The notes beneath the pieces were generated by a model that ran no database searches, was not told where the DNA came from, and saw nothing but the letters and a program-made list of their open reading frames with translations. A DNA stretch of 64,000 bases from VBOC01 sp964512655. GTDB lineage: Bacteria > Bacteroidota > Ignavibacteria > UBA10030 > SZUA-254. The stretch spans positions 434,001-498,000 of the forward strand of contig CAZEJT010000001.1 in assembly GCA_964512655.1 (NCBI GenBank). Direction: 5' to 3'. Shown one piece after another: positions 33,412-42,700 of this stretch; position 1 is the first letter of the stretch, and each line of letters starts with the position of its first letter. The position numbers and the translations under genes were made by a program.

Positions 33412-34602
33412 ATGGAGAAAGAAATTGTCATCGCGGGCGCCTGCAGGACGCCCATCGGGTCGCTTGGCGGCTCTCTGAGCACGCTGAGCGCGCCTCGCCT
33501 CGGAGCTGCCGTGATTGCCGAAGCGATCAAGCGCGCCGGAGTGGAGAAGGAATCCGTGGACGAGGTGATCATGGGCTGCGTGCTCACCGGGGGCGTCGGT
33601 CAGGCGCCGGCACGCCAGGCCGCGATCTTCGCAGGGCTTCCCCCGTCGGTGGAAACCATGACCGTGAACAAAGTCTGCGGCTCCGGCCTGAAATCGGTCA
33701 TGCTCGGGGCCCAGGCCATCCAGCTCGGAGACGCCGAAATCGTCGTGGCGGGGGGGATGGAAAGCATGTCGAACGCCCCCTACCTTCTTGAAAAGGCGCG
33801 CACCGGGTACAGGATGGGGAACGGCCAGATCATCGATTCGATCATCAAAGACGGCCTCTGGGACGTCTATAACGACTTTCACATGGGGAATGCCGCAGAG
33901 CTGTGTGCGAAAGAATGCCGCATCCCCCGGGAAGCCCAGGACGAATTCGCGGTTCTCAGTTACAAACGCGCCCTCGAGGCGCAGGAAAAGGGATACTTCA
34001 GGGATGAAATCGTGCCTGTCGCCGTCCCCCAGAAAAACGCCGAAGCGGTCGCCGTGGCGGAGGATGATGAACCGAAGAAGGTGAAGTTTGAAAAGATCCG
34101 CACGCTCAAACCCGCGTTCCAGAAAGACGGCACGGTAACCGCGGCAAACGCATCGAAGATCAACGATGGCGCGGCTGCCATGGTGCTGATGTCTGCGCAG
34201 AAAGCCGCACGGCTGGGTGTCCGGCCCCTGGCGAAAATCCTCGGATACGCCTCGGCCGCGAAGAAACCGGAATGGTTCACTACGGCCCCGGCGGATGTCA
34301 TCGCGAAGGTGTTGGCCCGCGCGGGACTGACTAAGGAATCCATCGACCTGTTCGAGATCAACGAGGCGTTCGCGGTCGTCAACCTTGCGGTGAATAATAT
34401 TTTCGGCCTCAGCACGGAAAACGTCAACGTGAACGGAGGCGCCGTAGCCCTGGGGCATCCCATCGGCGCGAGCGGCGCAAGAATTCTTGTGACGCTGGTG
34501 CATGCGATGGCGCGGCGAAACGCCCACCGGGGCCTCGCCGCAATCTGCATCGGAGGGGGCGAAGCGGGGGGGATGATCGTCGAACTGCCTCAACAGGGCT
34601 GA
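33412..34602 (+). CDS. Thiolase (acetyl-CoA C-acetyltransferase type)
   Basis: A 396-residue thiolase of normal length. Nucleophile C89 in VNKVCGSGLKSVML, GGMESMSNAPYLL near 109, NEAFAVVN, H349 in ALGHPIGASGARI and C379 in CIGGGEAGG complete the catalytic set. It condenses two acetyl-CoA or cleaves 3-ketoacyl-CoA. It is the first gene of an operon: the dehydrogenase begins at the base after its stop, and an acyl-CoA dehydrogenase follows. The set fits fatty acid beta-oxidation or short-chain butyryl-CoA metabolism; no enoyl-CoA hydratase is in the window. Confidence 0.95.
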   Translation: MEKEIVIAGACRTPIGSLGGSLSTLSAPRLGAAVIAEAIKRAGVEKESVDEVIMGCVLTGGVGQAPARQAAIFAGLPPSVETMTVNKVCGSGLKSVMLGAQAIQLGDAEIVVAGGMESMSNAPYLLEKARTGYRMGNGQIIDSIIKDGLWDVYNDFHMGNAAELCAKECRIPREAQDEFAVLSYKRALEAQEKGYFRDEIVPVAVPQKNAEAVAVAEDDEPKKVKFEKIRTLKPAFQKDGTVTAANASKINDGAAAMVLMSAQKAARLGVRPLAKILGYASAAKKPEWFTTAPADVIAKVLARAGLTKESIDLFEINEAFAVVNLAVNNIFGLSTENVNVNGGAVALGHPIGASGARILVTLVHAMARRNAHRGLAAICIGGGEAGGMIVELPQQG

Positions 34603-35463
34603 ATGGAGATCAAGCACCTCACCGTCATCGGTGCCGGCACGATGGGGAACGGAATAGCCCAGGTCTTCGCCCAGCACGGATTCTCGGTGACGATGCACGA
34701 TCTGACCGAGGGGCTGCTCGAGCGCGGAATGAAATCGGTTCATTCCAGTCTTGACCGGCAGATCAAGAAAGGAATTCTCACCGAGGCGCAGAAGAAGGAG
34801 ACTCTCTCGCGCCTTTCGACGAGCGACGACCTGACCCGGTCGGTTCAATCGGCCGACATGGTCATCGAGGCCGCAACCGAAGACAAGGGGATAAAGAAAC
34901 AGCTCTTCAAGACCGTCGACGCGTCGTCTCCCACCCACGCCGTCCTTGCTTCGAATACCTCATCGATCTCGATCACCGAACTCGCCGCAGCAACCCGCAG
35001 GCCCGACAGGGTGATCGGAATGCATTTCATGAATCCGGTCCCGTTGATGAAGCTTGTGGAGATCATCCGGGGGCTTGACACGTCGAATGAAACCTACTCG
35101 GTCGTGTCATCGCTTGCCGAAAAACTCGATAAGACCCCGGTCGAGGTCCGCGACTACCCCGGTTTCGTCGCAAACCGCATCCTCCTCCCGATGATCAATG
35201 AGGCGGTGTACTGCGTGATGGAGGGCGTGGCTTCCCCCGAATCGATCGATACAGTCATGAAGCTCGGGATGAACCATCCGATGGGCCCTCTCGGTCTCGC
35301 CGATTTCATCGGGCTGGATGTCTGCCTGGCGATCATGGACGTTCTGCACGAGGGTCTCGGCGATCCGAAATACCGGGCGTGTCCTCTGCTCAGGAAGATG
35401 GTCGCCGCCGGACACCTCGGGAGAAAATCGGGCAGGGGATTTTATCAGTACGTGCAGTCATGA
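34603..35463 (+). CDS. 3-hydroxyacyl-CoA (3-hydroxybutyryl-CoA) dehydrogenase
   Basis: A 286-residue NAD(P)-dependent dehydrogenase. Rossmann glycines in VIGAGTMGNGIAQVF at the N-terminus, VIEAATEDKGIKK near 87, NTSSISITELA, the catalytic histidine in GMHFMNPVPLMKLVE near 138, and the C-terminal helical domain with MNHPMGPLGLADFIGLD. The size and GPLGLADF ending suit short-chain (butyryl) enzymes. The ATG is directly after the thiolase stop, and its own stop overlaps the ATG of the next gene (ATGA). Confidence 0.95.
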   Translation: MEIKHLTVIGAGTMGNGIAQVFAQHGFSVTMHDLTEGLLERGMKSVHSSLDRQIKKGILTEAQKKETLSRLSTSDDLTRSVQSADMVIEAATEDKGIKKQLFKTVDASSPTHAVLASNTSSISITELAAATRRPDRVIGMHFMNPVPLMKLVEIIRGLDTSNETYSVVSSLAEKLDKTPVEVRDYPGFVANRILLPMINEAVYCVMEGVASPESIDTVMKLGMNHPMGPLGLADFIGLDVCLAIMDVLHEGLGDPKYRACPLLRKMVAAGHLGRKSGRGFYQYVQS

Positions 35464-36602
35464 ATTTCGATTACACCGACATACAGCTGATGATCCGGGA
35501 GACCGCCCGAAAATTTGCTGAAGAGGAGCTTGCCCCCTCCGCGTCCGAGCGCGACGAGAAGGAAGAGTTTCCTTACGAAGCGGTCAAGAAGCTGGGAGAG
35601 CTCGGGTTCATGGGGATGATGGTGCCTGAGGAATACGGGGGAGCCGGGCTCGATATGGTGAGTTACGTCCTGGCGATCGAGGAGATATCAAAGGTCGATG
35701 CCTCCTGCGGCGTTATCATGTCGGTGAACAATTCACTTGTCTGCTACGGACTGGATCGTTGGGGATCGGAATCCCAGAAGCAACGATTCCTGAAGGACCT
35801 TGCGTCGGGCAAAAAACTCGGCGCATTCGCCCTCTCCGAACCGGAGGCGGGGAGCGACGCATCCAATCAACGCACCATCGCCAGGAGGTCGGGTGACGGC
35901 TACCTCCTTTCGGGGACAAAGAACTTTATCACGAACGGCTCGAACGCTGATGTGGTGCTCGTGATGGCTTCGACCGACAGGTCGAAAGGAGCGAACGGGG
36001 TGAGCACCTTTATCGTACAGAAGGGGACGCCCGGGTATTCGGTGGCAAAAAAGGAGAGGAAGCTCGGCATCCGGAGCTCGGACACCGTCTCTCTCTCGTT
36101 CCAGGATTGCTATGTCCCGATCGAGGACAGGATCGGCGACGAGGGGTTCGGGTTTAAATTCGCCATGAAAACGCTCGAGGGGGGCAGGATCGGGATCGCA
36201 TCCCAGGCCATCGGCATCGCGATGGGCGCGAGAGATGCGGCGATCCGCTACTCGAAACAGCGGAAAGCTTTCGGTCAGCACCTCTCAGATCTGCAGGCGA
36301 TTCAATTCAAGATCTCGGAGATGGCGACCAAAATCGACGCCGCTCAAATGCTGGTTCTCAAGGCCGCTGCGCTCAAGGATTCGGGCAAACCGCTGGCTCA
36401 ACATGCGGCGATGGCCAAGCTCTATGCATCCAGGATCGCGGTCGAATGCGCTCTCGAATCGATCCAGGTTCATGGGGGATACGGATACGTCAAGGAGTAC
36501 GCAGTGGAACGCTTTCTCCGCGACGCGAAGATTACGGAGATCTATGAAGGAACCTCGGAGATACAGCGAATAGTGATCTCGCGCGAATTGCTCAAGAACT
36601 AA
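35460..36602 (+). CDS. Acyl-CoA dehydrogenase (butyryl-CoA dehydrogenase-like)
   Basis: A 380-residue FAD enzyme, from the ATG at 35460 that overlaps the previous stop; a longer frame from 35379 lies inside the dehydrogenase gene and is unlikely. Seen: FALSEPEAGSDASNQ (substrate/FAD loop), KNFITNGSNADVVLV, the helical C-terminal domain with RKAFGQHLSDLQAIQFKISE, and the catalytic base in ITEIYEGTSEIQRIVISREL. No electron-transfer flavoprotein genes are adjacent. With the thiolase and 3-hydroxyacyl-CoA dehydrogenase it supplies three of four steps of a short-chain beta-oxidation cycle. Confidence 0.95.
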   Translation: MNFDYTDIQLMIRETARKFAEEELAPSASERDEKEEFPYEAVKKLGELGFMGMMVPEEYGGAGLDMVSYVLAIEEISKVDASCGVIMSVNNSLVCYGLDRWGSESQKQRFLKDLASGKKLGAFALSEPEAGSDASNQRTIARRSGDGYLLSGTKNFITNGSNADVVLVMASTDRSKGANGVSTFIVQKGTPGYSVAKKERKLGIRSSDTVSLSFQDCYVPIEDRIGDEGFGFKFAMKTLEGGRIGIASQAIGIAMGARDAAIRYSKQRKAFGQHLSDLQAIQFKISEMATKIDAAQMLVLKAAALKDSGKPLAQHAAMAKLYASRIAVECALESIQVHGGYGYVKEYAVERFLRDAKITEIYEGTSEIQRIVISRELLKN

Positions 36603-36625
36603 CCATCACCAACACGGAGAGCATC

Positions 36626-37117
36626 ATGAACAAGATCGTTTTACGCGTTTTGCCTGTTGTAACGATGTTCTTACTTTACCCGATTGCGGGACTGGCTCAG
36701 AAAGGTGTAGCGGTGGGAGCGCGGGGAGGCCTATCCTTCTTCGGCTATGGAAGCGGCACATCGGCGGGATTGCAAATCGGGCCGACGATCGATTATGAAT
36801 TTCAGCACGGAATGTTCCTCTGTTCTGATCTCACTGTGAATACGCAAAGCGGCACTCCGATCGAGTGGGCAAATTCGTTCAAATACTATCTTCAATCTCC
36901 GCAACCGAACATGCAGCCCTATATCGACGGTGGATTCGGCCTGTGGTTTGTGACGGGAGGGCCGTATTTTGGCCTGAGGGCAGGCGGCGGGGTCTACTTT
37001 AGTATTGCTCCGGACCTGCAGGTCCCGGCAGATATTCAATTGGGCCCGGTATTCACCACAGGCTCTACAACCTTTTATCTGGCACTGACTTCCGGGATCC
37101 GATACACCTTGCCGTAA
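36626..37117 (+). CDS. Small outer-membrane beta-barrel-like protein
   Basis: A 163-residue exported protein: signal peptide with cleavage near IAGLAQ, then alternating aromatic and polar strands (VGARGGLSFFGYG, MQPYIDGGFGLWFVTGGP, YFGLRAGGGVYFSI) and a C-terminal TSGIRYTLP. The pattern fits an eight-stranded OmpW/OmpA-like barrel. GGAGAGC lies before the ATG. It begins 24 bp after the acyl-CoA dehydrogenase and may be co-transcribed, although a functional link is not evident. Confidence 0.7.
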   Translation: MNKIVLRVLPVVTMFLLYPIAGLAQKGVAVGARGGLSFFGYGSGTSAGLQIGPTIDYEFQHGMFLCSDLTVNTQSGTPIEWANSFKYYLQSPQPNMQPYIDGGFGLWFVTGGPYFGLRAGGGVYFSIAPDLQVPADIQLGPVFTTGSTTFYLALTSGIRYTLP

Positions 37118-37164
37118 TCAGTTATGGCGAATTCGGGCTGATTGGGCTAATGTGCCTGATTTAC

Positions 37165-37193
37165 TTGACAAGCATGCTTTTTTTTGTTATACT
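37165..37193 (+). promoter_or_regulatory. Strong sigma-70-like promoter of the porin-family gene
   Basis: TTGACA at 37165-37170, 17-bp spacer, TATACT at 37188-37193. The -35 box is perfect and the -10 has five of six consensus bases. Start near 37200, giving a leader of about 60 nt with ACAGGAGG before the ATG. Confidence 0.85.
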
Positions 37194-37259
37194 TGGGCGG
37201 TTATTTTAGTAGGGACTATTAATCAACAGTTTGCCAAAAACTTACAGGAGGTTTCCTTT

Positions 37260-37895
37260 ATGAAGAGGTTCTTACCATTTCTGTTGGTCCTGGTGGTGAC
37301 GGCTGTGTTTGCGCTTCCGCTTCAGGCGCAGAACGCAGCATTTCCCATCAATTTCGGCGCGCGTGCTGGGGTTAATCTTGGACAAGCGTCATTGACCCCG
37401 GATGTTCCCTCCAACGTATCCAAGAGTTTCAGGACCGGCCTCGCGGGCGGTCTTTATGGTGATTTTGGCGTGGCAGAAGGGTTCTTTATTGATGCTGAGG
37501 TGCTCTATCAGCAGGGCGGAATAAAGCTTTCGTCCGGCGGCACCGATGTGACGGTAAAAATCGATGATATCAATGTCCCGGTCTCGCTGAAGTATAAGTT
37601 CGCGATGCAGGGAAGCAATGTGAAGCCCTACATTTTCGGCGGCGGCGACATTGGTTTCAACGTGAAGGCAGAGGATGAATCAGGTGGAGTCAGCATCGAC
37701 ATTAAGGACTCGATCGAATCCGTCAATTACGGCCTGCATTTTGGAGCGGGCGTCGAATTCGAAGTATCTCCCGGAGTCAACATTTTGGTAGACGGCCGCT
37801 ACAACCTCGGCCTGAAAGATGTTGACAAGACATCGAGTGAGGCAAAACCGTGGGGAATCGCTATTCTCGCTGGCGTCAGCTTCAGGATCAACTGA
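37260..37895 (+). CDS. Porin-family outer membrane beta-barrel protein
   Basis: A 211-residue protein. Start at the ATG 37260, with AGGAGG eight bases upstream and a signal peptide (FLPFLLVLVVTAVFALPLQA, cleavage before QN). The barrel pattern FGARAGVNLGQASL, GGLYGDFGVAEGFFIDAEVLY, VNVPVSLKYKF-like strands and NYGLHFGAGVEFEV matches the PorT/OMP_b-brl_2 family common in Bacteroidota. A frame from 37152 would read through the promoter and is not credible. The strong promoter and 14-bp-stem terminator make it a monocistronic, highly expressed gene. Confidence 0.88.
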   Translation: MKRFLPFLLVLVVTAVFALPLQAQNAAFPINFGARAGVNLGQASLTPDVPSNVSKSFRTGLAGGLYGDFGVAEGFFIDAEVLYQQGGIKLSSGGTDVTVKIDDINVPVSLKYKFAMQGSNVKPYIFGGGDIGFNVKAEDESGGVSIDIKDSIESVNYGLHFGAGVEFEVSPGVNILVDGRYNLGLKDVDKTSSEAKPWGIAILAGVSFRIN

Positions 37896-37928
37896 CCTAT
37901 GGGGACATAGTCCCCGTAATCTGAAAGT

Positions 37929-37965
37929 GCGAAAAGGAAGCCCACGGGCTTCCTTTTCGCGTTTT
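37929..37965 (+). terminator. Rho-independent terminator after the porin-family gene
   Basis: GCGAAAAGGAAGCC, CACG, GGCTTCCTTTTCGC: a perfect 14-bp stem, followed by GTTTT. Confidence 0.85.
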
Positions 37966-38029
37966 GGGGCCTAAGTCCAAATATCCCAATAAGTTGTACC
38001 GTTCCATTAAAGGGTTAAGCAGAATTCAC

Positions 38030-38058
38030 TTGACAAACAATCAATAATTTAGTATACT
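38030..38058 (+). promoter_or_regulatory. Strong sigma-70-like promoter of the 467-residue outer-membrane protein
   Basis: TTGACA at 38030-38035, 17-bp spacer, TATACT at 38053-38058: the same boxes and spacing as the promoter at 37165. Predicted start near 38065 leaves a leader of about 120 nt. Confidence 0.85.
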
Positions 38059-38186
38059 CTCTCCGTTCTTTTTTCGTACATATTGACGAGATTTGCTAAA
38101 TGGTAGGTGCGCCCTTTGTGAGCGTTCTATTCAAATTCAGTATGTACTATTAAATTCACTATACTTCACACCTCTAAAGGAGCTAT

Positions 38187-39590
38187 ATGAACAGATTCGC
38201 TATAGTCGCGGTTCTCCTGGTGTTAAGCATCGCGAGCCTCTTTGGCCAGGCGAAACCCGGCGGAATTGCCCGTGAATTAGCAATGGGCGGTTCCAACGCG
38301 GGGACGATGCTTATTCTCAACCCGTTTATCATGGACGACCCGTCGATCATGCTTGTCAACCCCGCGTATCAGTCGTCATATAGAGACTACGCGTGGGCAA
38401 ACGTCGGCGGCGGAGCCCTCAACGGGAATTCCAGCGGAGGCGGTCCCATCGGCAACGATGGCTACGGCAATCAATTCGCCGGTGTCGCATTCGGGCTAAA
38501 CGATGAATGGTCGCTCGGTACGACGCTCAGTTATGACCCCTCTGCGGCGAACGTGGTGAATACCCTGATTTCAGGGGGCGGCCTCTTCCCAACGATCGTG
38601 CAGACAGGCACGGGCAGGACCCCACAGTCTATCCCGTCTATCGCGAATGTCTGGGAAGTAGTGGCATCATATAAGGCAGGCTCATCCGATTGGGGCCTGG
38701 GAGTCATGTACGGCTGGTCGAATTCAGACGGGAATACGAACGCAGTCGGTCCACCCGCGTCGAGCAGCACCCGCGAAGCCTCTTCCAGCGTGTGGGGTTT
38801 CAGGGGCGGTTTCAAGGCTACCATGAGCGATGGCTGTACAATCGATGCAAGCGCCGCCCTTCGCCTCGACAAGGCTACGGACAACAGAACGAGCTCTCCG
38901 GTTGTCGCGGCGAACTCGGGCAACTATTCCGCTTCGGGTACAGAGATTCAGGGGAATTTGCGCGTGAAGTTTGTCGCAACCTCGAAGTTCAACTTCATTC
39001 CCTACGGGACAATTATCAATGTTTCGGCCGATCCTAAGGAAGATGTTCCCCCGAGCACGGCGTCTGCCACGACAGTTACCGAACATGCCAACGTCCTGGC
39101 GTACGCGTTCGGAGCAGGCGGCGAGTATCATACCGCTTCGTTCTATTTCGCAGGCGGTCTGAGCTGGCAGTCGGCCCGCATTCGTGCGGAGTATAATGCT
39201 CCCACTCCGGTTGGCGCGAATACTGCAACCCTCACCTATTCCGCCATCCCCGTACTCAATATGGGCGGAGAGTGGTGGTTCACGGATTGGCTTGCCGGAC
39301 GCGGCGGCTACTACCGCTCGCTCGGGAAGATCAATACGAAGTCGGAAGGACCGGGCGGTACGGCGGAAGCGAATTTTTCCTTCCCGAATAGCTTCGTCGC
39401 GATCGGCGGAATCAATCCCGGAAACTACGACGGCCTGGTCACCATGGGCGTCGGGTTCAAGTTCGGCGGCGCGGCCATCGATGCGACAGTCAGCGAAGAG
39501 GCGCTGCGTCGCGGTCTTGGCCTGGTTGGATCGCAGGACAACATCAATTCCTTCGGCTACATCACCATGAGCTACGCGTTCGGCGAATAG
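38187..39590 (+). CDS. Outer-membrane protein, probable long beta-barrel
   Basis: A 467-residue exported protein. Signal peptide NRFAIVAVLLVLSIASLFGQ with cleavage near FGQA. The mature start ARELAMGGSNAGTMLILNPF is reminiscent of FadL/OmpP1-like transport barrels, which begin with a conserved AMGG segment, and the body has alternating strands (WSLGTTLSYDPSA, WGLGVMYGWSN, GRGGYYRSLG). It ends YITMSYAFGE, a typical terminal beta strand with a penultimate aromatic. Preceded by AAAGGAG and its own strong promoter, and followed by a terminator, so it is monocistronic. Cargo not predictable. Confidence 0.75.
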   Translation: MNRFAIVAVLLVLSIASLFGQAKPGGIARELAMGGSNAGTMLILNPFIMDDPSIMLVNPAYQSSYRDYAWANVGGGALNGNSSGGGPIGNDGYGNQFAGVAFGLNDEWSLGTTLSYDPSAANVVNTLISGGGLFPTIVQTGTGRTPQSIPSIANVWEVVASYKAGSSDWGLGVMYGWSNSDGNTNAVGPPASSSTREASSSVWGFRGGFKATMSDGCTIDASAALRLDKATDNRTSSPVVAANSGNYSASGTEIQGNLRVKFVATSKFNFIPYGTIINVSADPKEDVPPSTASATTVTEHANVLAYAFGAGGEYHTASFYFAGGLSWQSARIRAEYNAPTPVGANTATLTYSAIPVLNMGGEWWFTDWLAGRGGYYRSLGKINTKSEGPGGTAEANFSFPNSFVAIGGINPGNYDGLVTMGVGFKFGGAAIDATVSEEALRRGLGLVGSQDNINSFGYITMSYAFGE

Positions 39591-39617
39591 CCGGAAGCGG
39601 CAGCTGTTGTTATCAAG

Positions 39618-39650
39618 GGCGATCCCGCGCGAAGCGGGATCGCCTTTTTT
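39618..39650 (+). terminator. Rho-independent terminator
   Basis: GGCGATCCCGC, GCGAA, GCGGGATCGCC: a perfect 11-bp stem, followed by six T. Confidence 0.88.
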
Positions 39651-39682
39651 GTGGCGGCGGCGCGGAACGCGCCGACACTCCA

Positions 39683-39711
39683 TTGACCTCCAGATCAAAG
39701 TTTTGTAAATT
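39683..39711 (+). promoter_or_regulatory. Candidate promoter of the giant sensor kinase
   Basis: TTGACC at 39683-39688, 17-bp spacer, TAAATT at 39706-39711. Start is expected at about 39718, which is the first in-frame GTG, with an ATG at 39721. The mRNA would therefore be leaderless. Confidence 0.6.
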
Positions 39712-39717
39712 CGTTCG

Positions 39718-42700
39718 GTGATGAGCAGGCTTCCCGTCTTCTCCACCGGTCTGCCGGTTCTCGATCAGATGATCGGGGGTCTGCGGCCGGGGGATACCTT
39801 CCTTTCGTTCGTGTCAGCCCCGGACCAGGCGGCTCAACCGGTGGAACCGATTCTTCGGTATTCCGGACGCGCGCGAATCCCGGTAGCATACATTTCCTCA
39901 GGCATTCCTCTCTCCGTCGATCCTCAGACCGCGTACAAGGTTGAGTGCTTCGACAGTTCCACGCCTCGCAGGCCTCGCGCCCTTTCCCTCATCGCCGTAA
40001 AAAAGTTTGTCCTGAAAAAGGGCAAGAACCGGTACATCCTTCTTGCCGACCTCTCATTCCTGAAGGAAGCGATGAGGAGCGAAGGCCGCGCGGTCGCTCT
40101 GTTCAAGATCCTTGCCGACATGGCCCGGCGGCAGCGTTCGGTCTTAGTGGCGACCGCGTTGAAGCCGGCCTTCGGGCTTGAGTCGCTCGGCGAACTGAAG
40201 GAGCACGCCTCCGTCTGCCTCGACTTTGTCTCCTATGGCGCGAAGCTCTACTGCTCCGCGATCGCGACCCGGGGGAGGTATGCCCCCCTCGCTTCAATTC
40301 CATTTCAGTTCGAGGGAAGGAAGATGGCTTCGAAAGACGGATCTGCCTCGGAGCCGGAAGCCAGGATCGGCGCATTCTCGGAAACGGCCGCGCGATATGC
40401 CGGCGCCCGGGATGAATTCTTCCGGCGTTCCGGGGAGCCCATGATCCTCTTCGAGCTTCGGGGCGATTTCCTCGAGGCAAATCCGGCGGCGGCGAAAATG
40501 ACTGGCTACTCCGAGGAAGAGATCAGGATCGCGAAGCCCGTCGATCTCATCGACGCGCGGTCGAGGCGGAGATTTCTCAGATTTCTCGCGGAGCTTGGGC
40601 GTAAACGGCGTGCGCGCGTTTCCGTCGATCTCAGGCAGAAGAACGGCCGGAACTTATCCGTCGATGTGAGCGCAAGCTCTCTGGATCAGGGCCTCTTCCT
40701 CGGAACCATCCGCGATGCAGGCGAAAGAAAGAAGAATGAACAGGAGGCGCTTGACCTTCTGACGGGCTCGGTCGAGCTCCAGCGCGAACTCGTTGAACGC
40801 TCGACATCTCCTGTTGCCGTCGTCGAGGACGGGAAGTATCTCCTTGTCAACCAGGCATTTGCGGAACTCTTCGGCCTGGGAGGAGCGGGTGAGGCCGTGG
40901 GGAGGCACTACGCGTTCATCCAGGCCGACCCTCAGACGGAATGGCTCAAGGAGGGGGGCGCGCGAAAGGAATCGGGCCCCGACAAACCGCGCACAGCATG
41001 GTTCCGCAGCGGCGCGACAGAGGGCACGCCAAAGGACATCGAGGCTGCGTTCATCCCCGTCAGGCACCAAAGAGGAAAACTCCTTGTCTACTTTCGCGAC
41101 GTCACGCGCGAGAAAGGCCTCGACGGCGAGCTGCGCCGGCGCAATGAGGAGCTGGGGCTCCTCCGCAGGATCGTGTCAGAGGGGGCCGGCCCGGGGGATT
41201 TTCAGAGGCTGCTCCGCTCCAGTCTCGCCGCAATGATGGATGTGCTGAAGTGGGAGATGGGGGCTCTCTTTGCGTCTCCCGCGCCGGGGCAGGGCACCCT
41301 CGAGATGATGTCGCATCGGGGCCTCCCGCAGGCCGTTGTCAGGACCCTTGCAACCCTCGACCGTGATACGGGTCTCGGAGGCTACCTCGCAAAGACCCTC
41401 GAGCCGCATGTTCATTCGCTGAGCAGGTATCCGAGCTATCTTCCGCACCGACCGCTCTGGAAGGGCGCGGGGATCTCTACAGTTTGTCTGATCCCGCTCG
41501 TGAGCAGGGACCGGCTGGTAGGAATAGCGCTCCTCTGCTCGAAGAGCGAGAGGGACGCCAAGGCGGCTTCCCCCGATCTCCTCGCTTCGATCGGTCATCA
41601 GCTCGGGGTCTCGATTGAAGCGACGTTGAGCTATCTCGAGATCAGGGAGAGTGAGGAGCGCTTTGCCCGCCTGGTATCGTCGGTTTCAGGCATTCTCTGG
41701 ATCGGCTCGCGGGACTGGACCATGGAGTACATCAGTCCGGGAGTCGAGCGCATCCTCGGGCACAAGCCGGCAGAATTCTACAGGAACAAGGCGCTGTGGC
41801 TCTCTCTGGTCCATCCCGATGATAAGAAGCTGCTTCTTGAGGCGAAGGTCCGTCGAAGCGACCCGGAGAGGAGCTTCATCCGGGAGTACCGCGTCCGCCC
41901 GAAGGGAAAGGCCTCGTTTCGCTGGGTACGGGAAGAGGTTGAACGTGAGCGCGCCGCCGATGGAGGGGACGAGCGCCTCTATGGTGTCGTCAGCGACATT
42001 ACGGAACACAAAGCCGCCGAGGATCGACTCAGGGAGGAGGCCGCTGCGGGGACCGGTATCCTCTCTTTTCTCCAGGAGGGTGTATCGCTCTTTGACAGGG
42101 GGCTCAAATGCCTTCGATGGAATGAGGCGATGGCGCTGATTACCGGGTTGAGCGGCGACGAGGCGCTCGGACGGCATGCTTCGGAGATACTTCCCGGATA
42201 CGGCGGCAGCGACCTCGCTGCTCTCTTTGGCCGCGCGCTTGAGGGAAAGGCCGAAAGCAGCGGCGAGCTTCACTTCGAGGTCCCCGCGATGGACAAACGC
42301 GGGACAGTCCGCGCGAAGTGCGTCCCCATGCGCGGACCGGAAAACGCAGTTACCGGGGTGATGTGCATCGTTTCCGACGTGACATTCCAGAAGAAGCTGA
42401 CGACTGATCTCCGCGAGGCGGAACAGGTGTTGAGGAATATCATCGATACGATGGCGGATATTCTCATCATCACAGACCTGGAAGGGAAACTCCTTCAGGT
42501 GAATAAACCCTTCGTCCAGACGCTCGGGTATGCGAGGACCGAAGCCCTCGGGATCTCGTTCCCGTACCCCTGGCTGATCGAATCGGAGATGGGGCGGTAC
42601 CTGACATGGATCTCCATGCTCAGGGACCATAACTGGCTTCACGATTTCGATATGACGTGGCGCTCGAAATCGGGGACGGACATCCCTGTAAGCGTGAGCA

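Noticed and set aside
33391..34938. 515-residue open frame on the minus strand
   Set aside because: Antisense to the thiolase and dehydrogenase genes, which have full catalytic residues. It crosses a promoter and has no recognisable domain.
35379..35459. N-terminal extension of the acyl-CoA dehydrogenase
   Set aside because: It lies inside the upstream dehydrogenase gene in another frame; the ATG at 35460 gives the normal family N-terminus and an ATGA overlap.
37152..37259. N-terminal extension of the porin-family protein
   Set aside because: It would be translated from upstream of a strong promoter's start site and would bury the signal peptide. The ATG at 37260 has AGGAGG.
38724..39746. 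340-residue open frame on the minus strand
   Set aside because: Runs through a terminator and promoter and is antisense to an exported outer-membrane protein with clear signal peptide.
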